DNA from: Pseudothauera nasutitermitis
GTDB lineage: Bacteria; Pseudomonadota; Gammaproteobacteria; Burkholderiales; Rhodocyclaceae
Length of the DNA: 64,000 nt
Direction: 5' to 3'
Assembly: GCF_004801295.1 (NCBI RefSeq)
Contig: NZ_SSOC01000001.1
Coordinates: 186,001-250,000 of the forward strand
Positions 51,486 to 60,646 of the stretch are shown here, in pieces. Numbering within the stretch: position 1 is the first letter of the stretch; each line of letters starts with the position of its first letter. The translations under genes were made by a program, and so were the position numbers. Below the pieces are notes generated by a model. The model saw only the letters and a list, made by a program, of their open reading frames with translations, ran no database searches and was not told the DNA's origin.

Positions 51486-52712
51486 ATGAACCACGAAGAC
51501 GTCAGCACCGTCGTCTATCAGGCCATCGACCTGCTCAACGCCCGTTCGGTGCGTGAATTCTCGGTGCCGCCGAGCACCTTCATCGGCCCCGGCGCCATCG
51601 CCCGCATCGGCCAGGCGATCGCCGCGCGCGGCATCGGCCGGGTGTTCGTCGTCATCGACGAAAGCCTGGAAAAGCTCGGGCTCGCCGACGGCATGTACCG
51701 CTCGCTGAAAACCCAGGGCCTGGCGCACACCGTGTATTGCCAGCCGGCGCGCGAGCCGGACACCGCGCTGGTGGACAAGATGGCCGTGGCGATGCGCGAG
51801 ACGCCGTTCGACGGCGTGGTCGCCTTCGGCGGCGGCTCCATCCTCGACGCCGCCAAGGCCGCCGTGGTGCTGGCCGCCAACCCCGGCCTGGGTGTGCACG
51901 ACATGGCGCAGGATCCGGCGCGCATCGCCGTGCGGCGCGCACCGCTGATCGCCGTGCCGACCACCGCCGGCACCGGCTCGGAGGCCACCAACGCCACCGT
52001 CATCACCGGCACCGGCGAGGGCGGCGAACACATCAAGCACCTGATCATCCATCCGGACATGATTCCGGACCTGGCGGTCATCGACGCCTGCCTGACGCTG
52101 GGCACGCCGCCGCAGTTCACCGCCGCCGTGGGCGTGGATGCGCTCACCCACGCCATCGAAGCCTACCTCGCCACCCACGCCACGCCGCTCACCAAGGCGC
52201 TGGCCTACCGCGCGCTGACGCTGATCGGCGAAGCGCTGCCGATCGCCGTCGGCCAGGGACAGAACGTCGAGGCGCGCGAATCGATGATGCTGGCCTCCTA
52301 CATGGCCGGCGTGGCCTTCTCCAACGCCGGCCTGGGGCTGTGCCACGCCATGGCGCACCAGATCGGCCCGGCTTACGACATCCCGCACGGCGTGGCCAAC
52401 GCCATCCTGCTGCCCTCGGTGATGCACTTCAACCAGCTGGTGTGCAAGCGCGACCTGGCCGAGATCGGCCACGCGCTGAGCGGCCGCCTGCTCGACGCGG
52501 CGCAGGCGATCCAGTACGTGCAGGAACTCATCGCCGAGTTGGGGCTGCCGGTGAATCTGCGCGACGCCGGCGGCCAGCCCGCCGATTACGAAGGCTTCGC
52601 CGACGCCGCGCTGCTCGACCCCAGCCTCGCCACCAACCCGCGCAGCGTGTCGCGCGCGCAGATCATCGAAGTGTATCGCCATGCCCACGCCCGCCAGGGC
52701 GCCGGCGGCTGA
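51486..52712 (+). CDS. eutG: EutG iron-type alcohol dehydrogenase
   Basis: A 408-residue iron-dependent dehydrogenase reducing acetaldehyde to ethanol and recycling NADH within the compartment. The nucleotide loop is FGGGSILDAAKAAVVL and the metal-binding region is GLCHAMAHQIGPAYDIPHG. The N-terminus (MNHEDVSTVVYQAIDLL) is helical and may help encapsulation. It is slightly longer than E. coli EutG (395). ATG 51486 follows the eutJ stop by 3 nt, so coupling is likely. Confidence 0.93.
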   Translation: MNHEDVSTVVYQAIDLLNARSVREFSVPPSTFIGPGAIARIGQAIAARGIGRVFVVIDESLEKLGLADGMYRSLKTQGLAHTVYCQPAREPDTALVDKMAVAMRETPFDGVVAFGGGSILDAAKAAVVLAANPGLGVHDMAQDPARIAVRRAPLIAVPTTAGTGSEATNATVITGTGEGGEHIKHLIIHPDMIPDLAVIDACLTLGTPPQFTAAVGVDALTHAIEAYLATHATPLTKALAYRALTLIGEALPIAVGQGQNVEARESMMLASYMAGVAFSNAGLGLCHAMAHQIGPAYDIPHGVANAILLPSVMHFNQLVCKRDLAEIGHALSGRLLDAAQAIQYVQELIAELGLPVNLRDAGGQPADYEGFADAALLDPSLATNPRSVSRAQIIEVYRHAHARQGAGG

Positions 52713-52747
52713 ACCGGATCACCACGGACCACAAGGGGAGCAACATC

Positions 52748-53989
52748 ATGGACAACATCAACGTCATCATCATGTGGATCATGATGAGCTTCATGGTCAT
52801 CGCCGCGCTGGACCGCATGATGGACCAGTTCGACGGTGCCGAGAAACTGCTCGGCAAGATCGGCCTGGGCGGCCTCGGCCGCGCCATCGGCGGCTCCGGC
52901 AAGCAGTTCGAGGAAGGCTTCATGGCGATGGGCGCCCTGGGCCTGGCGATGGTCGGGGTGATGGCGATGGCGCCGGTGCTGGCGCGCATGCTCGGTCCCA
53001 TCGTGATTCCGCTGTACGAAGCGCTGGGCGCCAACCCGGCGATGTTCGCCACCACGCTGCTGGCGCTGGACATGGGCGGCTTTCCGCTGGCGCGCGAACT
53101 GTCCGGCGGCGACGTGGCCGCGTGGATGTACGCCGGGGTGATCCTCGGTTCGATGATGGGCCCCACCATCGTGTTCTCGATTCCGGTCGGGCTGGGCATC
53201 ATCGACAAGGAAGACCGCCGCTTCCTCGCCATGGGCGTGCTCGCCGGCATGGTCACCATTCCCATCGGCTGCATCGCCGGCGGCCTGGTGGCGATCGGCT
53301 CCAACGTGGTCATCGACGGCCAGCCGGTGGACTTCACCCTGGGCATGGTCCTCGGCAACATGACGCCGGTGATCCTGGTCGCGGTGCTGGTGGCGCTGGG
53401 GCTGAAGTTCTTCCCCGAGAAAATGATCGCCGGCTTCCAGGTGTTCGCCAAGATCCTGGTCGCGGTCATCACCCTGGGGCTGGCCGCCGCGGTGCTGCAC
53501 GACCAGATCGGCGTGCGCCTGATCCCCGGCATGGACCCGATCTTCATGGCGCCGGGCGACGTGCCGGGCGAGGACCTGCGCGCCATCGAGACCATCGGCA
53601 AGATCGCCGCGGTGCTGCTCGGCGCCTACCCGATGGTGTTCCTGCTGACGCGCTGGTTCGGCAAGTCGCTGGCCAAGGTCGGCGGCCTGCTGAAGATGAA
53701 CGACACCGCCGCCGCCGGCATGGTGGCCACGCTGGCCAACAACATCCCGATGTTCGTCATGCTCAACAAGATGGACGACCGCGGCAAGGTGCTCAACATC
53801 GCCTTCGCGGTGTCGGCGGCCTTCACCTTCGGCGACCACCTGGGCTTCGTCGCGGCGGTGGCCTCGCCGATGATCTTCCCGATGATCGTCGGCAAGCTGG
53901 TCGGCGGCGTCACGGCGATCTTCGTGGCGATGATGATCGCGCCCAAGCCGAGCGTCGGCGTCGCCGCACCGGCCGGGCAGAACGCCTGA
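52748..53989 (+). CDS. eutH: EutH ethanolamine transporter
   Basis: A 413-residue inner-membrane protein with about 11 predicted membrane segments. In Salmonella EutH is needed for ethanolamine uptake at low concentration or low pH, where the amine is protonated. Typical parts: MWIMMSFMVIAALDRMMDQF, TTLLALDMGGFPLARELSGG and AFTFGDHLGFVAAVASPMI. Length equals the family (408 in E. coli). The ATG has AAGGGGAG upstream. It lies between eutG and eutA, the classical order. Confidence 0.94.
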   Translation: MDNINVIIMWIMMSFMVIAALDRMMDQFDGAEKLLGKIGLGGLGRAIGGSGKQFEEGFMAMGALGLAMVGVMAMAPVLARMLGPIVIPLYEALGANPAMFATTLLALDMGGFPLARELSGGDVAAWMYAGVILGSMMGPTIVFSIPVGLGIIDKEDRRFLAMGVLAGMVTIPIGCIAGGLVAIGSNVVIDGQPVDFTLGMVLGNMTPVILVAVLVALGLKFFPEKMIAGFQVFAKILVAVITLGLAAAVLHDQIGVRLIPGMDPIFMAPGDVPGEDLRAIETIGKIAAVLLGAYPMVFLLTRWFGKSLAKVGGLLKMNDTAAAGMVATLANNIPMFVMLNKMDDRGKVLNIAFAVSAAFTFGDHLGFVAAVASPMIFPMIVGKLVGGVTAIFVAMMIAPKPSVGVAAPAGQNA

Positions 53990-54022
53990 GCGCCGGCGGG
54001 GAGGACAACGGAGAACGCGGCC

Positions 54023-55471
54023 ATGGCCGAGTCCTGGCAGATCCACAGCGTCGGCATCGACATCGGCACGACCACTTCGCAGGTGATCTTCTCGCGCCTC
54101 GAAGTGGTCAACCGCGCGGCCGCCTCGCAGGTGCCCAACTACGAGTTCTCGCGCCGCGAGATCCTCTACGTCAGCCCCGCGATCGCCACCCCGGTCGATT
54201 TCGAAGGCCACGTGCACGACGACCAGCTGCGCCAGTTCATCATGTCGCAGTACGCTGCGGCCGGGCTGGACACCGAGCAGGTCAAATCCGGCGCCATCAT
54301 CATCACCGGCGAAACCTCCAAGGCGCGCAACGCCCGCCAGGCGGTGATGGGGCTGGCCGAGCAGCTCGGCGACTTCATCGTCGCCACCGCCGGCCCGCAC
54401 CTGGAATCGGTGATCGCCGGACAGGGCTCGGGTGCCGCGGAATACTCGCGCACCAACACCTGCCGCGCGCTCAACATCGACATCGGCGGCGGCACCTCCA
54501 ACTACGCGGTGTTCGAAGCCGGCCGCGTGGTCGACACCGCCTGCCTCAACGTCGGCGGCCACCTGCTCGAACTGGAAAGCGACGGCCGCCTGCGCCACCT
54601 GCACGCCCCGGCCAGGCCGATCTGCGCCGAACTGTTCGGCGCCGACTACGCCCGCCGCCTGGCCGACGGGCAGCGCGTCGACGACGACACCGTGACGCGG
54701 CTGGCCGAGCGCATGGCCGGCCTGATCCACGAAATCTGCCTCGGCCAGCCCTCGCCGCTGGCGCGCCAGCTGCTGATGACCGAATCCCTGCGGCCGGGCC
54801 ATCGCTACGACGCGGTATACCTCTCCGGCGGCGTCGGCGCCTGCTACTACGACCCGCGCAGCGCGGCCTCGGCGCGCGCCTTCGGCGACATCGGCCCGGC
54901 GCTCGCCGAGGCCCTGCACCGCCATGCCGGCATGCAGGCGCTGCCGCTGCGCGAGCCGCGCCACACCCTGCGCGCCACGGTGATCGGCGCGGGCGCCTAC
55001 AGCCTGTCGCTGTCGGGCAGCACCATCTGGGTGGACGAGCAGCACCTGCCGGTGCGCAACCTGCCGGTGGTCCATGCCACGCGGCCGTGGGCCGGGTGCA
55101 CGGCCGAACAGCTCGCCGGGGACTGGGACACCGCGATGCAGCGCATGGACCTCGTCGCCGGCAAGGACGGCTACGCGCTGGGCCTGCCCGACGACCTGCC
55201 GGTGGCCTACGCCGACGTCGAGCGCGCCATCGAGGCCATCGTGTGCTTCGCCGCCGCCCACCCCGACCCCGCACGCGCGCTGTTCATCGTCGCCCGCCAG
55301 GATCTCGGCAAGGTGCTCGGCATGCTGCTGCAGCCGCGCCTGCAGGGACGCAAGCTCGCCGTCATCGACGAGGTGCAGACCCGCCCGGGCGACTACATCG
55401 ACGTGGGCAAGCCCTTCATGGGCGGCGAGATCGTGCCGATCACGGTGAAGTCGCTGGCCTTCCCGGGCTGA
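54023..55471 (+). CDS. eutA: EutA, reactivating factor for ethanolamine ammonia-lyase
   Basis: A 482-residue actin-fold ATPase that swaps damaged cobalamin out of EutBC. Phosphate loops are VGIDIGTTTSQVIFSRL and LNIDIGGGTSNYAVF, and LSGGVGACYYDPR is the adenosine motif. Normally eutA directly precedes eutB in one operon; here it ends the rightward arm and eutB begins the leftward arm 12.7 kb away. Length is near E. coli EutA (467). The stop codon lies in a GGCTGAGCC inverted repeat shared with the convergent HD-GYP gene. Confidence 0.94.
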   Translation: MAESWQIHSVGIDIGTTTSQVIFSRLEVVNRAAASQVPNYEFSRREILYVSPAIATPVDFEGHVHDDQLRQFIMSQYAAAGLDTEQVKSGAIIITGETSKARNARQAVMGLAEQLGDFIVATAGPHLESVIAGQGSGAAEYSRTNTCRALNIDIGGGTSNYAVFEAGRVVDTACLNVGGHLLELESDGRLRHLHAPARPICAELFGADYARRLADGQRVDDDTVTRLAERMAGLIHEICLGQPSPLARQLLMTESLRPGHRYDAVYLSGGVGACYYDPRSAASARAFGDIGPALAEALHRHAGMQALPLREPRHTLRATVIGAGAYSLSLSGSTIWVDEQHLPVRNLPVVHATRPWAGCTAEQLAGDWDTAMQRMDLVAGKDGYALGLPDDLPVAYADVERAIEAIVCFAAAHPDPARALFIVARQDLGKVLGMLLQPRLQGRKLAVIDEVQTRPGDYIDVGKPFMGGEIVPITVKSLAFPG

Positions 55472-55499
55472 GCCTTCCCGCCGTCGGGGGGGCTCAGCC
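55466..55499. repeat. Inverted repeat between convergent eutA and HD-GYP genes
   Basis: GGCTGAGCC (55466-55474) and GGCTCAGCC (55491-55499) form a perfect 9-bp stem with a 16-nt loop. The arms hold the stop codons of both genes. It may act as a bidirectional transcription end signal, but no U-tract follows on either strand. Confidence 0.45.
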
Positions 55500-56747
55500 G
55501 GCGGCGCCCTCGATGTAGTAATCCAGCCGGCCGCGCGGGGCCAGGTATTCGACCACCTCCACCGGCAGCTTGGCCGGATGGGCCACGGATTCGATCTTCA
55601 GGTCGAGGTCACGCAGGTCGAGCAGCATGGCCTCGCTGCGCGGGATGTCGGCGTCGTGCAGCATCACCAGCGGAGTGAGCAGGGCGGCCGGGTTGGTTTC
55701 CACCACCAGGCCGACGGCGCCGTTGGACAGATGCACGAAGGAGCCCGGCGGATACACCCCCAGCGTCTTCACGAAGGCCTGCAGCAGCGTGGGGTCGAAG
55801 TGCGCGCCTTCTTCCTTGAACAGATGGCGCAGCGCTTCCGCCGGCGTGCGCGCGTGGCGCGTGTCCAGCGGGTTGCACAGGTTGTCGTAGCGGTTGGCGA
55901 TGGCCACGATGCGCGCCAGGCGGGGAATCTTCTCGCCGGCCAGGCGGTTCGGGAAGCCGCTGCCGTCCCAGCGTTCGTGGTGACAGGCGATGACGTTGCG
56001 CTCGCCCACCGCCATGCCGCGCGCGCCGGCCACCGCCTGGATGCCGTAGCCGATGTGTGCGCGGTAGAACTCCTCTTCCGGCGGGCTGCGAGTGAGCGCG
56101 CGCAGGATGCGCGGCGGAATCTCCGCCTTGCCCACGTCGTGCAGCAGGGCGCCCACGCCGAGCTGGCGCAGGTCGGCCTCGGGCAGTTGCAGCGCGCGCC
56201 CGAGCAGCAGCGCGAGCACCATGACGTTGAGCGCATGGAAGGCCAGGCCGCCTTCCCTGGCCTTCTGATTGACCAGATGGATGGCCATGCTTTCCGCGCC
56301 GATCAGGCTGTCCACCACCCGGCCGGCGAGCTGGCGGCCGCGCGCGTGGGCTTCCGGGGCATTGGCCGGGAAACCCTTGAGGATGTCGCCGGCGGCGGCC
56401 GCATCCTGCTCGTACTGGCGTTCGCGGCGGGCCAGTCCGTCGCGCTGGCGGCGCAGGCGTTCCAGGCGGTGGCGCTTTTCGTCGAGCATGCCGGCCAGCG
56501 CGGCGCTGCCGAAGTCGATTTCGGCTTCGTCCCCGTCGTCGTGCGCCAGGGCCTCCGGCAAGGGCTCCACCTCGCTGCGCGCGGGGTCCCAGGGCACTTC
56601 GGTCAGCCCCATCTCGCGCAGGGCGCGGATCTGCCGTTCGCTGGACAGGCGGAATTCGTTCAGCATGAACGGATGGCGCATCCAGCCGACCGCGGTCAGC
56701 GAGATGAAGACGCCAGGCTGGAGCCGGTCGATGGGAATCTTGTGCAT
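55494..56747 (-). CDS. HD-GYP-family cyclic-di-GMP phosphodiesterase
   Basis: A 417-residue cytoplasmic protein. The N-terminal ~120 residues are a DUF3391-type domain (MHKIPIDRLQPGVFISL), followed by a charged coiled coil (about 85-115) and the HD-GYP domain (about 140-330). LLHDVGKAEIPPRIL is the HD motif; the GYP motif reads HHERWDGSGFPN, so Tyr is Phe. Metal ligands His/Asp are kept, so activity is plausible. Known relatives degrade cyclic di-GMP. The final ~90 residues are a family-typical beta-rich tail. It is convergent with eutA. Confidence 0.87.
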   Translation of the reverse strand: MHKIPIDRLQPGVFISLTAVGWMRHPFMLNEFRLSSERQIRALREMGLTEVPWDPARSEVEPLPEALAHDDGDEAEIDFGSAALAGMLDEKRHRLERLRRQRDGLARRERQYEQDAAAAGDILKGFPANAPEAHARGRQLAGRVVDSLIGAESMAIHLVNQKAREGGLAFHALNVMVLALLLGRALQLPEADLRQLGVGALLHDVGKAEIPPRILRALTRSPPEEEFYRAHIGYGIQAVAGARGMAVGERNVIACHHERWDGSGFPNRLAGEKIPRLARIVAIANRYDNLCNPLDTRHARTPAEALRHLFKEEGAHFDPTLLQAFVKTLGVYPPGSFVHLSNGAVGLVVETNPAALLTPLVMLHDADIPRSEAMLLDLRDLDLKIESVAHPAKLPVEVVEYLAPRGRLDYYIEGAAG

Positions 56748-56830
56748 GGGCTGCGTGCAGCGGGGCTGGTGGCGGGATTGTAATCCGGGAGTGCGCGGCG
56801 CATCGCGGTACGAATGCGCGTCGGCGGGCG

Positions 56831-58339
56831 TCAGCCGCCGTTGCGCTGTGCTTCCAGCAGCCAGCCGTTGAGCAGCCCGCGCGCGGTGCCGATGACCTCG
56901 CTGGCGGTCAGGCCCACCGGGCCGATGCCTTCGCGGGAAAGGCGGTCGGCGGCCGCGCCGTGCAGGTGCACCGCGCCGATCAGCGCGCGCTCGGCCGGCC
57001 AGCCCTGGGCGAGCAGGGCGACCAGCAGGCCGGTGAGCACGTCGCCCATGCCCGCGCTGGCCATGCCGGGGTGGCCGGTGCCGTTGATGTACCAGCGCCC
57101 GTCGGAGCAGGCGATCACGCTGCCGCAGCCCTTCAGCACCACCTCGGCGCGCAGGCGCGCGGACAGTTCCAGCGCGGCGGCCACGCGGTCGGCCTGCACG
57201 GCGGCGGTGTCGCTGGCCAGCAGGCGGCCGGCCTCGGCCGGATGCGGGGTGAGCAGGGTGGGCGCGGCGCGGGCGGCCAGCACGCGCTGCAGCGCGGGGT
57301 CGGCGGCCAGCAGGTTGAGCGCGTCGGCATCGAGCACCAGCGGGCGGTCCAGGCAGACGCTGCGCGCGAGCAGCGCGGCGGCGGCGTCGCTGCGCCCCAG
57401 GCCGGGCCCGATGGCGAGCGCGCTGACCTGCTCCGGCAATTCGTCGGCCGGGCGCAGCATGAGTTCGGGGTTGCTCACATCCACCGTCGGCGCGCGCGGA
57501 TCGAGCAGGCCGGCATACACCCGGCCGGTACCCAGCCACAGCGCGGCGCGCGCGGCCAGCAGGGCCGCGCCGCACATGCCGGGCGCGCCGCCGAGGATGG
57601 CGGTGTCGCCATAGCTGCCCTTGTGCGAGTTGCGCGCGCGCGGCGTCAGCTGCGGACGGAACAGGCTGGGGCGCACCGCGTGGCCGAGCGGTGGCAGCCA
57701 GCCGGCGGCATCCACGTCGAGGCGCTGCACCGAGACTTCGCCGGCGTGGTCGGGGCCGTCCAGGGTCAGCAGGCCCGGCTTGAGGGCGATGAAGGTGGTG
57801 GTGTGGGTGGCGCGGAAGGCGATGCCCAGCACGCGGCCCGTATCGGTATCCAGCCCGCTGGGCATGTCGAGGGCGAAGCGCGGGGCATTCTGCTGGTTCA
57901 GCGCGCCGATCCATTCGGCGTGGCGGCCTTCCAGCGGGCGGGTCAGGCCGATGCCGAACAGTGCATCCACCACCAGCGCCCAGCCGCCGGCCGGCGCCGC
58001 GGGCAGGCTGGAGACCGGCTCGCCGCCGCTGGCGCGGAAATCCGCCAGCGCCTTGGCCGCGTCCGGCGGCATGCGCGCGGGGTCGTCCGCGTAGGCGGCG
58101 ACCACCTCGCGTCCGGCCTGGCGGAAATGGCGCGCCAGCACGAAGCCGTCGCCGCCGTTGTTGCCCGGGCCACAGGCCACCAGGATGGGGCCGGGGCGGT
58201 CGATCAGCAGACGCACGGCGTCCTCGGCGGCGGCGCGTCCGGCGCGCTCCATCAGCGACGGTTTGGCGCCCGGCATGACGCGGGCTTCGATCTCGCGGAT
58301 TCCGGCAACCGGATAGATGGGCTGGGCGGGCAGGAACAT
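56831..58339 (-). CDS. nnr: Bifunctional NAD(P)H-hydrate epimerase / dehydratase
   Basis: A 502-residue repair enzyme for hydrated NADH and NADPH. The N-terminal YjeF_N epimerase domain (about 10-215) has CGPGNNGGDGFVLARHF and VDALFGIGL. The C-terminal ADP-dependent dehydratase domain (about 230-490) has HKGSYGDTAILGGAPGMCGAA, LVLDADALNLLA, LTPHPAEAGRLL and NGTGHPGMASAGMGDVLTGL. Fused order and length match E. coli Nnr (515). ATG 58339 opens MFLPAQPIYPV. The gene precedes the HD-GYP gene on the same strand by 83 nt. Confidence 0.94.
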   Translation of the reverse strand: MFLPAQPIYPVAGIREIEARVMPGAKPSLMERAGRAAAEDAVRLLIDRPGPILVACGPGNNGGDGFVLARHFRQAGREVVAAYADDPARMPPDAAKALADFRASGGEPVSSLPAAPAGGWALVVDALFGIGLTRPLEGRHAEWIGALNQQNAPRFALDMPSGLDTDTGRVLGIAFRATHTTTFIALKPGLLTLDGPDHAGEVSVQRLDVDAAGWLPPLGHAVRPSLFRPQLTPRARNSHKGSYGDTAILGGAPGMCGAALLAARAALWLGTGRVYAGLLDPRAPTVDVSNPELMLRPADELPEQVSALAIGPGLGRSDAAAALLARSVCLDRPLVLDADALNLLAADPALQRVLAARAAPTLLTPHPAEAGRLLASDTAAVQADRVAAALELSARLRAEVVLKGCGSVIACSDGRWYINGTGHPGMASAGMGDVLTGLLVALLAQGWPAERALIGAVHLHGAAADRLSREGIGPVGLTASEVIGTARGLLNGWLLEAQRNGG

Positions 58340-58461
58340 GATGTGCGCGGCCTTCTGGGAAGAGCCTGGATTGTAAGGCGTGCTGCGGTGCAGCGCGCGT
58401 TCATCGTAGCTTCACGCACGCCGGGCACAATCGCCGCGCTTCTTCCGATCCGAGGATTTCC

Positions 58462-60261
58462 ATGATGATGGGCGATGCGCGACTTGCGGTGCAACTGCGC
58501 CAGGTGCTGGAACGACACGAGCTGAACTTCGTGTTCCAGCCGATCGTGGATCTGGCGCAGGCTGACGTTCTTGGCTACGAGGCACTGATGCGCGGGCCGC
58601 TCGGCACGCCCCTGCATGCGCCGGAAGACCTGCTGCGCGTCGCCCGTCTGCACGGGCTGACGCAGGAACTGGAAGTGGCCGCATGCACCGGGGCGATGCA
58701 CGCCTTCGCCGCGCTGCGCCTGCCGGGGAAGCTGTTCCTCAATCTCGGCGCGCCGGCCATTGCCTCCTTCGGCGGCGCGGACGGCGGCGAGCTGCTGCGC
58801 CACGCAGCGGATGCCGGGCTGGCGCCCGGGCGGCTGATGCTGGAACTGACCGAGCACGAACGCGTGGAAGACGCCGAAGCGCTGCAGGCGGCCTTTTCCA
58901 CGCTGGCCGGGCAGGGGGTGGGGCTGGCGCTCGACGATTTCGGCGACGGGCGTTCCAGCCTGCGCCTGTGGGCGCAGCTGAAGCCGCGCATGGTGAAGGT
59001 GGACAAATTCTTCGTGCGTGGCATCCACCACGACCGCCGCAAGGTCGAGGTGCTGCGCGCCATCCTCAATCTATCGACGGCCTTCGGCACCTCCATCGTC
59101 GCCGAGGGCGTGGAGGAGGCCGAGGAACTCAGCGTGCTGCGCGATCTGGGCTGCCATTTCGGCCAGGGCTATCTGCTCGGCCGCCCGGCCGAACGTCCGG
59201 CGCCGGTGGTGGCCGATGCCGCGCGCACGGTGCTCGATTCCTCCAAGGTGGCGGTGCTGCCCAATGCCGTGCCGCGCACCGGCCTGGCGGAAACCGTGGG
59301 GCGCCTGAAGGTCGGCGCGCCGACCATCGCTGCCGACGCGAGCAACGCCGAACTGATGCAGCTGTTCGCCCACCATCCCGAATTGCAGGCGGTGGCGGTG
59401 GTGGCCAACGGCTATCCGGTCGGGCTGGTGAACCGGCGCAACTTCGTCGACCGTTTCGCCCGCCCGTACTCGCACGAACTCTATGGCCGCCGCCCGACCA
59501 CGCTGTTCATGAACGACGCGCCGCTGCGCGTGGAGATGAGTACGCCCATCGACGCGCTGATCACCGTGCTCACCGGCGACGACCAGCGCTATCTGTACGA
59601 GGGCTTCATCCTCACCGAGGATGGCCGCTACGCCGGGCTCGCCACCGGCGAGAGCCTGGTGCGCGCGGTGACCGAGCGGCGCATCGAGGCCGCGCGCCAC
59701 GCCAACCCGCTCACCTTCCTGCCCGGCAACATCCCGATCACCGAGCACATCGGCCGCCTGCTGAGCGCCGGCGCACGCTTCGCGGCGTGCTACTTCGACC
59801 TGAACAACTTCAAGCCGTACAACGATCTGTACGGCTACTGGCGCGGCGACGAGATGATCAAGCTGGCCGCGCGGGTGATCGCCGCGCACGCCGACCCCTC
59901 GCAGGATTTCGTCGGCCACGTGGGCGGCGACGATTTCGTCGTGCTGTTCCAGAGCGAGGACTGGCAGGGCCGCTGCGAGCGCACCGTGCATGCCTTCAAT
60001 GTGGGCGCACGGGCCTTGTTCGATGCGGGGGAACTGGCCCGTGGCGGCTTCGAGAGCGAAGACCGGCGCGGCTTCCGCGTGGTGTTCCCGCTGACCACGA
60101 TGGCTGCCGGCGTGGTGCGCGTGAGCAGCGGGCAGTTCCAGACCCCGGAAGAAGTGGCCTCGGCCGCGGCGGCCGCGAAGAAGGTGGCCAAGCAGTCCGG
60201 CAGCGGCATCCACCTGGCGCCGGCGGTACGTCCGCGCCTGCTGCTGGAGGCGACCGGCTGA
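58462..60261 (+). CDS. EAL-CBS-GGDEF-type cyclic-di-GMP signalling protein
   Basis: A 599-residue protein: EAL domain (about 5-245), paired CBS-like region (about 275-400) and C-terminal GGDEF domain (about 415-585). EAL residues are intact: GYEALMRG, LELTEHE, LALDDFGDGRSSL, MVKVDKFF, VAEGVEE and GQGYLLGRP. The GGDEF signature is HVGGDDFVVLF, so Glu is Asp; the first metal-binding Asp in YFDLNNFKPYND is present. It is probably a phosphodiesterase whose GGDEF part is regulatory, but weak cyclase activity cannot be excluded. No membrane segments. The double start MMM leaves two to six bases of uncertainty. Confidence 0.87.
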   Translation: MMMGDARLAVQLRQVLERHELNFVFQPIVDLAQADVLGYEALMRGPLGTPLHAPEDLLRVARLHGLTQELEVAACTGAMHAFAALRLPGKLFLNLGAPAIASFGGADGGELLRHAADAGLAPGRLMLELTEHERVEDAEALQAAFSTLAGQGVGLALDDFGDGRSSLRLWAQLKPRMVKVDKFFVRGIHHDRRKVEVLRAILNLSTAFGTSIVAEGVEEAEELSVLRDLGCHFGQGYLLGRPAERPAPVVADAARTVLDSSKVAVLPNAVPRTGLAETVGRLKVGAPTIAADASNAELMQLFAHHPELQAVAVVANGYPVGLVNRRNFVDRFARPYSHELYGRRPTTLFMNDAPLRVEMSTPIDALITVLTGDDQRYLYEGFILTEDGRYAGLATGESLVRAVTERRIEAARHANPLTFLPGNIPITEHIGRLLSAGARFAACYFDLNNFKPYNDLYGYWRGDEMIKLAARVIAAHADPSQDFVGHVGGDDFVVLFQSEDWQGRCERTVHAFNVGARALFDAGELARGGFESEDRRGFRVVFPLTTMAAGVVRVSSGQFQTPEEVASAAAAAKKVAKQSGSGIHLAPAVRPRLLLEATG

Positions 60262-60308
60262 AGAACATGACTTCGTGCGCTCGCCCGGCGATTGGGAGCG
60301 CCGGGAAC

Positions 60309-60338
60309 TTGGGTGTGAGATCGGATTCGGTCCATAAT
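60309..60338 (+). promoter_or_regulatory. Candidate promoter of the toxin-antitoxin pair
   Basis: TTGGGT (60309-60314) and CATAAT (60333-60338) are spaced by 18 bp, 36 nt before the antitoxin ATG. A moderate sigma-70 match in the 112-nt gap after the EAL-GGDEF gene. Antitoxin autoregulation would be expected here but no clear palindrome is visible. Confidence 0.4.
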
Positions 60339-60373
60339 CGGCCCTTGTTGCAGTGATCCTGTTGAGACCGGCT

Positions 60374-60646
60374 ATGAAGCTCTCCACGCAAGTCAAGCCC
60401 ATCAGCTACCTCAAGAGCCATGCGGCCGAGATCGTGAAAGACGTTTCGGAAAGCCGCGAACCCCTGCTCATCACCCAGCATGGCGAAGCCAGGCTCGTGG
60501 CGATGGACGTGCGTTCCTATGAGGAACGCGAAGAAACGCTGGCGATGCTCAAGATACTGGCCATGGGGAGCCGTGAGATCGAGCAAGGCCGCTTTCGCGA
60601 CGCCAGCGATGTTTTCGCCGACATGGACGAAGCAGACCGGCAGTGA
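60374..60646 (+). CDS. Phd/YefM-family antitoxin
   Basis: A 90-residue antitoxin: MKLSTQVKPISYLKSHAAEI begins the Phd/YefM DNA-binding fold, REPLLITQHGEARLVAMDV is the core, and the C-terminal ~30 residues (RFRDASDVFADMDEADRQ) form the toxin-neutralising tail. It overlaps the toxin start by GTGA. Normally it binds the toxin and represses the shared promoter. Because the toxin reading frame is damaged, the antitoxin may now act only as an autorepressor or protect against related toxins. Confidence 0.85.
   Translation: MKLSTQVKPISYLKSHAAEIVKDVSESREPLLITQHGEARLVAMDVRSYEEREETLAMLKILAMGSREIEQGRFRDASDVFADMDEADRQ

Noticed and set aside
49065-52688. 1200-codon minus-strand frame opposite eutE, eutJ and eutG
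   Set aside because: Antisense of three well-supported eut genes; low-complexity product and no ribosome site.
52586-55261. 890-codon minus-strand frame opposite eutH and eutA
   Set aside because: Shadow of real membrane and ATPase genes; His/Asp/Arg-rich without motif.
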